Shown here: in pieces, positions 37,601 through 50,400 of the stretch
Layout of the letters: the number at the start of each line of letters is the position of its first letter
Position numbering within the stretch: position 1 is the first letter of the stretch
Assembly: GCA_014549065.1 (NCBI GenBank)
Contig: JACDOX010000156.1
Coordinates: forward strand, 763,857 to 827,856
Direction of reading: 5' to 3'
From: Cardinalis cardinalis
Taxonomy: Eukaryota; Chordata; Aves; Passeriformes; Cardinalidae
DNA length: 64,000 nucleotides
Position numbers and translations under genes: made by a program
The notes under the pieces: model-generated
What the model saw: the letters and a program-made list of their open reading frames with translations, nothing else
Told to the model about the DNA's origin: nothing
The model's database searches: none

Positions 37601-40600
37601 CCTTTGGCCAGTTTATCCCCAGTTGTCGCAGATCAGGAAATAATTAAGAAAACAAAAGAAAAAATTAATGTATAAGCAAAAGAATAATCAAGTCATTTGC
37701 TCCACAGCTCTTGCCAAAAGTGCAGGGCTACAGTCTTCTGGAGAGCATTTTTTTCCTACAGGAGCATCCCACAGCCTGCTGCTACCTGAACCGTGAAGAG
37801 GCTGGTCTAAAGCATGTGGCTAGAGCCTGTTTCTCACCCCTTGACTGATGGCAGATTCCCCTTGTCTTTATACAGCACTATGATGAAATATACCTAAATT
37901 TTTGGCCTTTAAAGCAGCACCTCTCCAAAAGCACTGAACTTGAGAGCGCCTGGCTGAACAATCAGCAGCAGGAACAGCATTTGCTTACACTGGTACCCAA
38001 GCCATGACTTCTCTCCCACTCCACTCATTCCTTCCCTTTTGCACTTCAACAGTCTCCGTGTTCCCACACTGCAGCCACCTAGCCTTGTATCTCCTACACA
38101 ATTTTGATCTATCTCCCTGCAAAGGGAAGACTCTCTGGGGACCTAAGCCACCAATGTGATTTCTGAAAAATTCATAGCATGCCCAAGTTTAGGGAAGGAG
38201 CTTCAGCATTTCCTTGTAAGGATTAAAACTCCTGCACCAGAATATGGGAAGTTGCCATACCATGTCAGTTAAGTAACACTGCTCATCTCTTCTTCTTCCT
38301 TACTGGCAACAGATCTACTTTCTTTCTGGAATTCAGAAACAGCTTAAGAATTCCTCTTATCTTTGCTACTATTTCCAGCTCAGTTTCTGAGTCTCTTACC
38401 TTCTCTTGCTCAAAATGTTGTCTCAAGTGTGAATTGTAACTACCTCTGTCTTAAATACCTGTTATTGAATAATGTTTTTTGTAATAGGATAATAAAACAT
38501 TGCATCATATTTTGTCATAGGCAGCACAGCTGTAATTTATATTGTGTTTTATGCTTATTGTCCCTCAGCTAATAGAAATTGCTTTTCCTTCTCCTTTACC
38601 CTCTCATGGGACATAGTGTGTGTCCAGCCAAGTTCAGATTTGTTGCTCTCCCTTCATTAATCCTCATGTATTCCACTCAATAGAACCAAAAGTGGCAGTG
38701 GCAGCATTGAGAGCAGCTGCAAGGTTTCTGGGATAATTGTTATGGCTGCGATGAACTACAAAGTATCCTGCAATGAACTGTAATCAGTAGCACGTCACCT
38801 TCAGCCAGCTAACCTGCCTGACTGAAGGTGTGAATGGGGAAAGAGATTCAAAAAGTGCAATGACTCAGAATATGCCTGGAGTAGGACATACCAAGGCCCA
38901 CTGCTAGTGAGGTCTCAGTCTTCTCCACTAGAACTTCACATCTTTTTGCTAAAACTTACAGTCTGGTATCAGTTCTCTTTAAGAGCAATGTAAAACAGAA
39001 GTAATCCAAATAATTTAAATCAGCATAAGTAATGGAATGAGTGACATAAAATTCTCTTTTATCCTACATTTTCACAGTAATTAAATTTTTTTCGGAGAAT
39101 AATCACCACTTTCTAGAACAAAGCTTTTAATAGTATTGCAGTAATTTAATATAGGGACTGAAATTTTTGAGACTTCATTTTAGACAACATAATACCCCTT
39201 TCAAATTTAAAAAAAATTGTAAAGTAAGCATCACTCTAAGAATAACCTGTAAGCAATGCCCACACTCAGCAATCTGGAACATTTTAGCTCCCATTTATCA
39301 CAAGTTTTTGGATGGGTTGCTAGATTATATATTCTGTAAAACAGCCTGAAGATAATCCAAACATAATCAGTCAGACATGTAATAACCAATTCACTGTCAT
39401 TTGAATACATAAATGAAATAAATTGCTCTTTCACAGTTCCATGCTGCAGTACCAGGAGCTCATGGTTTCTCAGGGATGTACAGCAAATTGTCCACCAATT
39501 GCCTGTGGTGATTGGAATCTTTTCCATTTGTGAGCCATACTGGTTAACTGAAGCAAGAGATTCAGGCCTTGCAAGTCACATCAGAGCTGTGGCCATCTCT
39601 GGTGATGCCCTGATTCAAGTAAAGCAGTGCTTATCTGGCTATTTACTCTTGTGCAACTTATGAACTCTCTTCTGTATTCCTGGACCTCTGCTCTACACAA
39701 AGCTGAATTGGGCTAAGCTATTAATTGTCCACAAAAGAAGATTTCTTCCCAACCTGAACTACAATTTGCTCTGAAACGTGTAAGTTTGAAATGTTTCAAG
39801 GCATTAAGCCTTGAAATGTGCATTCAAGTTTCAAGGCATTAAGCCTTGAAATGTGCATTTTCTGACCTTTTTTGACCTTGCCTAGAATTGAATTTTCCAA
39901 ATTCACTCATACCTAAGCACTGATCATTTGCTTCTTACTCAGTAGGGTGCTCTCCCAATGTCTTTTACACAGACAGNCACACAGAGTGTTTGCAAGCACT
40001 TGAGCAGAGAGCAAGGAGAAGCATGATACTGTAAATCACTGACCCCTCTTCTGCTCTTGTGGATCTTAACCATGAGTATCTCCTGAGACAGGGGGCCTCC
40101 CAGCCTTTATAAATTTCTTTCACAATTTTCTATATGGTTAGCCTGTTTCTTTGGTTTAACCTGACTGAGATCAGACTGATGTACAAAGTTATTCTTTGTG
40201 TGTAAAAGACATTACAAGGAGCCTTTCACATTCTCTGGGGGTTAACACAGAGAATAATGGGTATCAACACTCCAGACTGTTTATGCTGTCTTCTAGCATC
40301 TTCCTCTGTGAATACCGTTTTATTATTCTACAGACATATACTTTGTTTCTACTTCTGGCTCAGTCTTATTTCAGAACTAAATTGCTTTAAAAGATGTTTT
40401 TTTGCAAAATATCCTTCCTTTCACAGACATTGTGAGAGACACACAAAGAGTGTGCTGCTTCATATCTCATCCACAGACATCTGATCCTTTAAGTAAATTC
40501 CTCAATGCTTTTCATTCTGCATTGACCATTCTTAATATAATAAGCTCTGTATTTCCTACAGTCAGGAATGAGAATCTTAAGTGAATTTTCTAAAAAAAGT

Positions 40601-40915
40601 TTTTAGGAAAGTGAGAACTGGGAGCAAATATACTGAGCACAACAGTTTTCCACTGCTGTTTGTTTTCTTTCAGTAAGGATTTAGCGATGCTCAGCAACAT
40701 TTTAGCTCAATATTTAAAAGCATTATTTCAGTATTGCAGAGCAATACTGAATTGGCAATTCTGTGCTGTGAACTTCCCCTATTATTCATTTTTCCCATTC
40801 CGAACATTGATTGTCACACAAACATCTATCATGTTGCCAGGTGTCACACTGATTGTGGAATGAATCTTGAACTAAGATTTACACTAGCATTTCTCCGAAG
40901 TAAAATGTTTGCTTC
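28629..40915. other. Gene desert, AT-rich
   Basis: More than 12 kb with no recognised coding exon. Short poly-A (31053-31070) and simple AT runs occur, and a tandemly duplicated hairpin lies at 39794-39860. The stretch 32530-32730 is repeat-poor and contains TAATT-type motifs, so it could be a conserved non-coding element, but this is only an impression. Ambiguous bases are at 34813, 35697 and 39977. Confidence 0.65.
39794..39860. repeat. 35-bp tandem duplication of a perfect hairpin
   Basis: Two adjacent 35-bp units (39794-39828 and 39829-39860, the last slightly short) each contain TTTCAAGGC, a 5-base loop ATTAA, and the exact reverse complement GCCTTGAAA. Confidence 0.92.
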
Positions 40916-41310
40916 ATCACAGAGTGATTTGTGTTGTAAGGTGCCTTCAAAGACAATCTATTCCAACTCCCCCACTGTGGGTAGGGACCCCTTCCACTAG
41001 AACAGGTTGTTCAGAGCTCCATCCAAACCTGAACATTTGAACACTTCTTCCAGGGATGGGACATCCACAGCTTCTCTGGGCAGCCTGCTCTAGTGCCTCA
41101 CCACCCTCATTATAAAAAAATTCTACTTTATGTTCTATCTAAACCTAACATTTTCAGTTTAAAGTTTAAAACAGTTATCCCCTTGTACTCTAAGTACAGA
41201 TCATTATAAAAAGTCTTGCTCTGTATTTGTTATAAGCTCCCTTTATATACTGAAAGACCACAGTAAGGTCTCCCCAAATCTCTTCAGCTTCAATGGAATA
41301 ACTGTGGAAC
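40916..41310 (-). mobile_element. CR1 LINE 3'-end fragment
   Basis: Read on the minus strand, this is the CR1 terminus. The plus strand shows its complement: atcacagagtg, ggtgccttcaaagac, aacaggttgttcagagctcc, gggacatccacagcttctct and gggcagcctgctctagtgcc. It continues for about 395 bp and then fades out. Confidence 0.9.
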
Positions 41311-41490
41311 TATTTCCATATTGGATAAATAAGTCACATTTAAGGGTATATATAAAATCATGGGAATCAGCACGATCAAAACACAAACTAAAACATCATA
41401 AAACAAGGGTATCTAATATTCACCTACACTGGTATATTTTAAAATATAAAGGATCGGTGGTTGATTTCTGAATGCATTTCCCTGCATGTG

Positions 41491-42160
41491 TATCACTGAA
41501 TAGATAGGACTGGAAGGTATTAGGGTAGGTCATCTGTTTCAACCTTCCTGCTCAAACAGGGTCGTCCTAGAGTACAAGGCACAGAATTGTGTCCAGATAA
41601 TTCTTGAACTTTCCCAGTGAAGGAGACCCCACAACCTCTGTGTGCAATCTGTTCTAGGGCTCAGACAAGTTCTTCTTTATAGTCGAAGGAAAGGTCCTGT
41701 GCATCCATTTGCGCTCGTTGGCTCTTGTCCTATTACTCAGCACCACCAAGCAGAACCTGAATCCACCTTCTTGACACTCTCCCTTGAGATACTGATTGAC
41801 ATTGGTCAGGTCCCTGCTCAGTCATCTCCCCTCTGGGCTGAACAGGCCCAGCTCCCTCAGCCTTTCCTCGCAAGAGACATATTCCAGTCCCCTTGTCACC
41901 TTTGCTGCCGTCCACTGACCTTGCTTCAGAAGCTCCATGTCTTTGTTGTGCTGAGAAGCTCAGAAGCGGACATAGCACTCCAAATGTGTCTAACCAGAGC
42001 TGAGCAGAAAACCAGGATGATCTTCCTTGACCTGCTGGCACTGTTCTTCCTTGTACACACCAGGACACCATTGGCCTTCTTGGCCACAAGGGCAAAATTT
42101 GGGGTTTTTTTCCATTCAGGAGCAGTTCAGAGCATCTATCAACCAGCACTGAGATGTCCA
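41491..42160 (-). mobile_element. Second CR1 LINE fragment, same orientation
   Basis: A longer CR1 copy of about 670 bp on the minus strand, starting at its 3' tail (tatcactgaatagatagg, actggaaggtat). It includes the region complementary to the reverse-transcriptase C-terminus and on to cagcactgagatgtcc. It is closer to coding length than the neighbouring copy but disrupted, and it has its own tail. It is therefore a separate insertion rather than a continuation. Confidence 0.9.
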
Positions 42161-45100
42161 ACCAATCAAAATTTGGCAGAGAGCTACCATCAGAATTCCA
42201 GATGTGGTTGTCTTCTCTGTGTCAAATGTAGTAGGGACAGAAATAACATTCTGGCTTTACACATAAAAATGTGTGAACTTTGCACAAAAAAGCTAAAGGT
42301 TTGATGTTAATACAGTGGATTACTTTTCACTTACTGAAATGTAAACTTTATTACCACTTAAAGATTCTGACTAGGGCTGTCAAACAAGCAATATGATTTC
42401 AAAGTAATGCTGAAATTAAAACTACTGCTGGTGGGCATCTGGAACACAATGGGACTGCTTCTCTCATTGTAAGAGAGACGTAAAGAAGTAGTTGAATAGA
42501 GAATTTTGTTCATCTGCAGCTATCGCTACAATACAGATCAAGTAAATTATACATTGGGGATACATTGTGTGCTTGTACAGGGAAAGTGAGAGTGTAGTTC
42601 AATCCTGTCATTTAACTGACATACAGAAGTGTGTTCGGCCTTGCTTCCCCATCTAGCCAGGTTTTTTTGTTATAGAGCCACAAAATAAGCAGTATTCCTC
42701 CCAGGTGAAGAGGGTAGGGAAGCAAGGCAGAGGGCCACCTCTTCAAAGTGGTACACCAATAGGTGACAAAATAACAACTTAAAATTGTGCTATATTCTTA
42801 TTTTTTTCTTCTGTTTCTATTCCTCTCCTTTAAATTTACATAAACTAACTGTAAACCTTGCAATATATCCTCCTATTCACCAGCTGTCACCCAGATGTAC
42901 CCTGCTCATACCCCACTGCTAACGTCCGATGCTTCCTTCAGAAGTCACAGAGCGCATAGCTCTGGTGTCAGCGTCACCCTTCCTCTTGCCACACCTAAGG
43001 ACCCTTCACAACACCAGAGCAATGTCCTGTCTTGCACCAAACTACTTCATATCACCAGATAGGTTTAGGAAACTGAAGACAAGCTTCCATGACATACCAA
43101 ACAAGAAGTACCGTTTAGGTGGCTTAGTGAAATACCTCCACAGACAAAATATTCTATTGCACTACTGGGAAACTAGAGCTGACAATACAACTCATATTAC
43201 TGTCACATGTACTGTGACATCAGGCAAAGCACAATCACAACTTAGTCAAGCATTAACAGGTCTAACACTAAGGCCAAAGGATGTGTCTTCAGAATAAAAA
43301 TGTGCCCAAAAGCAGCATGATTTGGGTTGTCCTGGAAAGAAAGAAAAGTCATAAGCCACTGTGACCCTATACTGGCAGGGCACTAGCAGATCAGAGGTTT
43401 TCAAGCTTTTAAAATTCTTTAGGTCTGGTTTGCCAAGCTTCAAAACTTAGCACCAGAGTCTGAAACTTCCATATAGTTGTTTCAATTCCAAAGACTACTG
43501 CTTACTCTATGGAAGAATATTTACTAAGTTTTACAGTAGAGAGTTTGTTCCTACCATCCCTAATTCTAGCAACACATCTCTCAAATCTCTTCAGATTACA
43601 TCATGGAACTACAATATAGAATCATATCCAGATTGGTTTTGTTACATTAAAAATTCTAAGCAGTTTAATGGCAATTTCTCTTATAATAGTTTAGCAAATT
43701 TCCACTTTCTCACATGATTTCTTTACATCTCTTTTGTAATTAATCCATTTACCAAAATATACATTTTTTTTCTTTTTATGCATAAAGGTAGGAGATATAA
43801 TTCGAATTTTCTCAGATTTCAGAAAATGTACAGCTTTTGGTTCCCTTACATCAAATACACAATTATTCTTCAGCTACTTACAGAAAAATAAATCTATCCT
43901 TGCATCTCTTTGATCATTCTCCTCCAACCATTCAGTAATCCATCGGTGATTATAACTTCTTACTTTCTTTAGCCTTAAAGGGTGTTATTTGTCACAGATT
44001 GTCATGAATCCTGGTTTTAAATTATCAAGAGTCCAATTGCTGATTGGAATGGGGAATCTTCTTTCTAATTAAATGGACTGATTTAATGTAAAAATTTACA
44101 CTTCACTTTTTAATTAGGTATGTCAAGTACAAAAAGGATCATCCTCATTTTATTTTCTACCCAGAGAGTGAAATACAATGAAAATTAAACATATACCAAT
44201 ACAGTGCCAGACCTAGTAACACTTTCAGCATACCTTTGCAACTACTAATACATCAGTATATGATGTCTTTTATTCCTGTTTCATTCCAAACACTTACTTG
44301 AATGTCAGGAATAGGCTTAAGCTTTTTATATCCAAACATCCCTGAGTGTATTAAAAAATACTACGTTACGAGTTGAAAAGAAAAAAATGGGATTAATTTA
44401 AACAGAAACAGGAAAACAGGAAAATATAGAGCATCAGCTTACAGAAGAGCAGGACTCCCCCACACTGCTGCCTATATCAATCATTTCTCTCCACTAGAGT
44501 TACTAGTTAAACAAGGATGTGGCAATTCAGACTTCCAGTTCTTATTTAATTCTTGCTTGGCTTACAGATGTTAACTACCATAGGAAATTCTTATTGTAGA
44601 CAACTGACAGGAATCTCTGGGACATGATACCTTCCTGAAGAACAGTTGACACCTGGGCTAAAGCATCCCTCACGGAACACTGCAGATACAGAGGGAGTAT
44701 GCAGCTTTCTCTTTCTAGGCCAGGTCGGGGAAAGACAGTGTCCAGGGACTTTTTTACTACAAAGGAGAATGCTAGAACGTGCTTTTGTGAAATCAAACAC
44801 AAGAGCTAGGAGATAGAGATGATTCATTAGAAAAGAAATTCAAAGAATTGTTCATTGAAGAACTTGTCTTATGATTCCCTCTCCATTTGGCCAACTCAGG
44901 TGAGACCAGTATTTTCTTTATTTTTTAACACTTTTTAATGTCTTCAGAGTATTCATATCACACCAAAAGAGTCCTGCCTCCAAACACTGAAATTACTAAC
45001 CCAGTTTGTAATTGCTGATGAGAAAAAAAGACCAGGAGTCTCAGCAACAGGTTGCTGAAATTCCTTCTACAAATCTGATACGGGAGAATCAGGATTTAGC

Positions 45101-47277
45101 TGATTAGCCTTCCAAACAGCTTGGAAGGCTAGAATTGCTGTATGGATAAGTCTGAAACAAACCTCAAGTAAATAATTTTTTCAGAACATGCTTCTGTATT
45201 CCCTGTATGCCCCTCACTTGATATTCAGTCTACCATTGTCATCTTAATGCAGTCTTCACTCTGTATTTTATTTCTACAAGATTTTTGCCTTACTGAGTTA
45301 AAAAAATTGACAAGATGCTAGGCACAATCCAGAAGCAGCAAGAAGTTCCTTGTAAGACTCATGAATCAGCTGCACAAATGAGCGTAAGATTTTCTAGTAA
45401 ACACACACAAAAGCATGCTTGCTAAGAGGAAGGCAAGGCTACTATAAAATGCAAAGGTTGGCTGTTTTTTAGAAAGAGATAGGCCAGAGTTACAGCTGCA
45501 AGCAAGTACACAAAACTCAAAAAAAAAATTTATGAAGTTAAAAAGCTTAATATGGAATCCAAATTAGATATTTGTAATTGGCAGGGCAAAAAGGGTTCTT
45601 TAAGCATTCATAATAATACTTTTGTTTCCATGGCTCCTATAGGAAAGACTTTTCTTGCACAAAAATAAAACATACAGGAGGGAAGCCTGCTTTTTAGGGA
45701 AAAGGAGTATACCAGAATCTAAAATTTTAACACACATTAGTCTTGATTTTCATCCTGAAAATGACAAAAATGAAAAAGTTTCAAACACAATGGTACTTCA
45801 CATCATGACATGATTAGATTTTATTTTTTTCACATAATTTACTTACTTTGAGTAACACTAAGTTGACAGAAATCTCCAAATAGTAGTCTTAAAATGATGA
45901 TTTTTCAGATAGGAATGTAACTCAACCCTAGCACATTCCATTGACTTCCTCTAAGGTTCCATCAACAAAGGGATAGTACATCATTATCATTAATAAATTG
46001 TTACCACAGTACTGACGTTACACAAAAATTTAAAAAAAAAGAAATCCCCATTGTGTGCCAAAGAGTTTAGTCTGAAACCGGCTGTAGCAATACTAAACAC
46101 TCTGACAGTAGCAGATAGCTTCTACACAAGTTAAAGTAAGAGATTGAAGTCAATATATGGACATTGGCAGTAAAGTCACAAGCTGAGATAAACGAGTAAC
46201 TCAAGGGTTCTACAACAGGAGATCCTCTGAAAATCTTTGCATAACCACAGTGACCTCTCTAGCCCAGAGTATCAAAGCGTGCAAATAAGCTAGAAGGACC
46301 AAGTGAGAAAGCGGGACCAAAATTACACTGCAGTGTCAGGAAAAGGCAGAGAAAACTATTATTTACTCCAGCTGGACAAAGTTCCACATATAAAAGGCTA
46401 CACAACTGAAAGAATGAAAAGGTAGAACAAACACTGGAGCAAGTAGAGAGGGAAAACACTTAAGAAGTCTGCTGCACTTTGGGCTCAAAGTCAGTGCAGA
46501 GGAAGTCAGAGGCTCATTGAGCGGAATACAGCAATCCAGTCTGGCATTAGGTTAACTAATGAAAAGAAACTTTTTTGCAGCAGCAAATATGCATACCCAA
46601 AAATAAGAATGTAACAATAATCACCTAGGAGTTTAATATTCAAATAAAAAACACCTTAGAAATTGATTTGATCAGACTCATGAATCTTAGGTTTAAACTA
46701 ATTAGTGTTAGTAGGAAGAAAGGCCCGGTCCCGCAGACTTTAACCATGATTAATTGCAATGGTTATGACAGTATTTCTAGCATTGGAGCAGTAGTCCAAA
46801 GGCCAGATTCTCAAGTTAGGCCATGGTGGTGTCAACTCCTAAATACTACTGGTATTACACTGTTGGAATATACCCCATAAATCAACTAGATGTCCCTAGA
46901 GACCATGTCAGTTTACCTTCTTTAGGCAGCCAGAGAGTATTTGTAAAGCATTACAGAGAGCTTATGACAAATTTTGCTTCCTGAATTTTACTAAAAAGGA
47001 GGCATTGCTGAAATCACTTGTAACTAGAATTGAGAAAGACTCAGATCCATACCATCTTACAACGTTATTCATGTTTTAACCACACATTTTCAAACTTTGC
47101 AATCAATCATGATCAGTCTGGGGATCCTCATCCTCAGCAAAGCCAAAGTTGCCACATCACTGCAAGACTGGGCCTCTGTTCCATTCAGTTAATTAAAATT
47201 GCTACAGGAATTAAAAGAAAATAAAACTTGTGCGCTACAGCTGTGCAGTACCACAGTCATGTTAAAACCCTTTAGCT
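42161..47277. other. Downstream flank of PSAT1, gene-free
   Basis: AT-rich DNA between the CR1 pair and the PSAT1 polyadenylation signal. It contains an 11-bp-arm hairpin at 45105-45131. A TAATTA-containing stretch at about 43980-44110 looks non-repetitive. No coding exon was recognised. Confidence 0.65.
45105..45131. repeat. Perfect 11-bp inverted repeat with 5-base loop
   Basis: TAGCCTTCCAA and its exact reverse complement flank ACAGC. Function unknown. Confidence 0.85.
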
Positions 47278-47283
47278 TTTATT
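47278..47283 (-). terminator. PSAT1: PSAT1 polyadenylation signal AATAAA
   Basis: A canonical AATAAA on the minus strand lies 36 bases past the PSAT1 stop codon. Use of this site would give a very short 3' UTR of about 60 nt. A moderately GT-rich stretch follows. Whether a longer 3' UTR also exists cannot be told from sequence alone. Confidence 0.65.
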
Positions 47284-47319
47284 TCATAGATGTGCAGCAT
47301 GGCTCTAACCCACGGGCAT

Positions 47320-47425
47320 TTATGACTGATGCATCTGCATGAAGCTTCTCATGAATGTTGCAAGCTTCTGAACATCTTCTACAGTCACGGCATTATATAA
47401 AGAGGCACGGATTCCTCCCACAGAC
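47320..47425 (-). CDS. PSAT1: PSAT1 exon 9 coding part (residues 339-373) and stop
   Basis: The terminal coding exon begins after the acceptor TTCAG. It encodes SVGGIRASLYNAVTVEDVQK, where the GHRSVGGIRAS segment spanning the exon 8/9 junction binds substrate carboxylate through arginine. It ends FMQMHQS with a TAA stop at 47322-47320. The C-terminal HQ(L/S) matches the family end point, so the protein is full length. Confidence 0.97.
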
Positions 47426-50400
47426 CTGAATTGCAAATAGGAGAGAAAAAAAAGAACCAGAAAAGTTTTGTATAGTCTAAAAAAAGACATTAGTAGCAGT
47501 CACAGACATTTAAATCTATTCCTACTCTAAAATTATAAAATTCACATTTATGTGTATGGGAAGCAATATTTAATTCTTCAAGGCAGGCTTGCAGTCTAGA
47601 GAAGCTTAGTATTTATTAGTTATTTACAGCTTCAAAGCTGTAGCCCAATGACATCAAAAAACTAATCCCACAAACACTACTGAACATTGGAAAGACCTCT
47701 TGCAAGCAGGCAGACAAGCCATCTGAGAGATTTTATACACTGATATAATCTGACCTCAAAAGATATCTTTGGCATCTGCACAGAGACAGATTTGCAGAAG
47801 AGAGCAGAATTAAAGATAGAGCTCTCTGAAGCCCCCCCCATCACCTAAGCAGTAGCCACCAGCAATCTCTGACTACAACCTCTAGACTGCTATTCTCAAG
47901 TGTTGCCAAACCAGCATGAGGAACAGCTTATTGCTGAGAAAGGCCGGTAAGTCAATGCACAATGCCCGATGCTGTACCACTGTAGTAACAGATTACTCTG
48001 CACAGCACAGAGACTCACTTGACTAATACTTACCGATGTCCTTTCAGAGATATCATGTTAAGTTCCACAGCCTTCTCAAGGAATTTCTTTTCCAGGGCTT
48101 CATCGCCCTTGACACTGCCAATGCGGAAAGGCACATTCATTCTGCTTCGGCTCTTTTTCTCCACTGGACATCTAGAAAGGTTGCAGAATGTAATGCTTAA
48201 CCCACTTTGTGCTAGATTTGTATTTCAGCTATATGCAGTTTGAGAAATGAATAATCACACCTGTTTAAAACCAAAATCAATCCTTCACAATCAAAACTGT
48301 CATTACTTTCTGTGAAAGAGAGCAACTTTCCTTTTTTAACCAAGTATAATAATGGAAGTGGTAAAGTGGAAGGCTTATTAACCCTTCCTGACACACTGAG
48401 AATTGTGCCAGAGGAATGGACACAAGGCTTGTATACAGATCAAATTAAATTTTAAATAAATAAATAAAAATTAATAAACAGTTATTTAGGCTAGGTGAGG
48501 TAATTACAGGGAATTTTGACTAAGTCTAAAGCAGTTTCTTCTCTTCCTCTTCAAAGATAGACTTCTCAACTAGCCGAAAGTGCTACCAGACTTACACTCA
48601 GCTAAACAGAACTAAACAAAGTATAAGAACACAGAGTAAGTAAATTTTCATAGACATTAGGAACTTCTGTGAGTGATTTCAGTCCACCTTCTAAATTAAC
48701 ATTACTCAGAATCATGAAGAAGAGAAGAGATATCTCTAGAACAAATCTTGCACTGCATACATGGCCACAACATTACAGGAGATGCATCACAACTCCTTAA
48801 TTTCCTAAAAATTTAATCTGAAGTGGAAAACTCAAGATCTGTGTAATTTCTCTTTAACTATTTTGTGAAGCTAAGAAATTACAGGGGAGGAAGAGAAGAT
48901 TTAAATATCTTTTTTTGTGTTTCTACTTATAAAGGAGATCTGAAGCCTTCAGATTTATTTTTTTTCTAAGTCTGTGATGTAGATTCTTGCAGACATTCAA
49001 TATAAATGAGTGTTCATAAACTGCGGGTGGATTTCATACCTATTATTATGCTATTTGGAAATAGCTTAATGAGAGAGAATGAGTATCATTCTTTTTAGTT
49101 CCTCTCTTGTTCCTTTGTCCAGATGTCTCCATGATGAAAAGAAAAGAAAAATCCATCATAACACCTGCCTGTGCAAATCTTCTACTTCAGGTTCAACCAG
49201 GACAATAACGTTCAAAAAGGCCTATGCTTCTGAGCACTCCCATATCTGAATTGCTGCAGCCATGCTTTAGTTTTAGAATATACAGTTGCTACTAGGCAAT
49301 CTGATGTAACTCAGTGCACAGACATTGAAAAACAAACTACAAATGGCACAGAGCACTTCTGGAAGAAAGGCTCCATTTGCTAAATGGCTTGTCACATGGC
49401 TTACCCAGGGAAGCACGCCGCAGATTAAGTGCCACGTTACAGCTGGGAAGGCAGCTTCAAATTAAGCCTTCCTTTAAGTTATAGACACAATTTAAAAATT
49501 CACAGTCTTAACTGTATTGCTTAGGAAGCTGCACACAGCTCAGTTAGTGAAGCTTGTTCTGCTTTCCCAATTGACTATTTACCATCCAATTTGCATTGCA
49601 TTTCCCACTCACTGCCTTACAGACCAGCTTGCCAGATACAGATTTCTGTTTGTCACAAAATGGTTTTTTCAAGGCTTCATTTGCTTTCTGACATCTATGA
49701 AAAACCCCCAGGATTTCCCTGGAGTAGGATCACAATCCTGATCATGGTGATACTAAAGGCAAAGCTGTTTTCATTAACTAAATGAATAAGAAGAATGTAT
49801 TAAATATTATGATGAAACTTTATCCCTAACAATTATGACTGCAGACAGCTTTAATTTAAAATCCAAATTTAATTTGCTCTATCCTAACTTGGACTTGAAA
49901 GTAAATTAGGCCCCCACACTGTTGCTTTTACCCTGAAGGTGAATGAAAATATTTTGCAGTTTCATGGTCAATTAGTAGTCTGGACTTGGCAAATAATAAA
50001 ATTATTACAGTACCAGCTTTTAACTATGCACAGGTCCTACGAGCTCAAAAGTACCTTGCTATTCTATGTAAAAGTCAAGAGGGTTAAATCTCCTTTGGAA
50101 AGCCAGCAAAAATAACTGAAGAAAATCAACTGTGCATAAAGTACATAAAGAAAATGTATTCCATTTTGAGGTCTGATCTTTCTTTTTTACTTCAGGAAGT
50201 TTTTCAGAACTTAGCATAATTAGCAATAAAAATGTTCTGCTTGACAGAGACAAAGCACAGTCTTTGACTCCTGGAAGGTGGTAGGCAAAATCCAAGGCAA
50301 AGGGGTCTCTACAATTTCTTACAGGCAATTTTCTCTGTTTGGCCTACGTGCCACCAAGAGATTCCGTAAGCATACAAACCAGAATCTGCATATCTGTTCT

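Noticed and set aside
41642..42304. 220-codon plus-strand frame
   Set aside because: It lies antisense to the minus-strand CR1 fragment.
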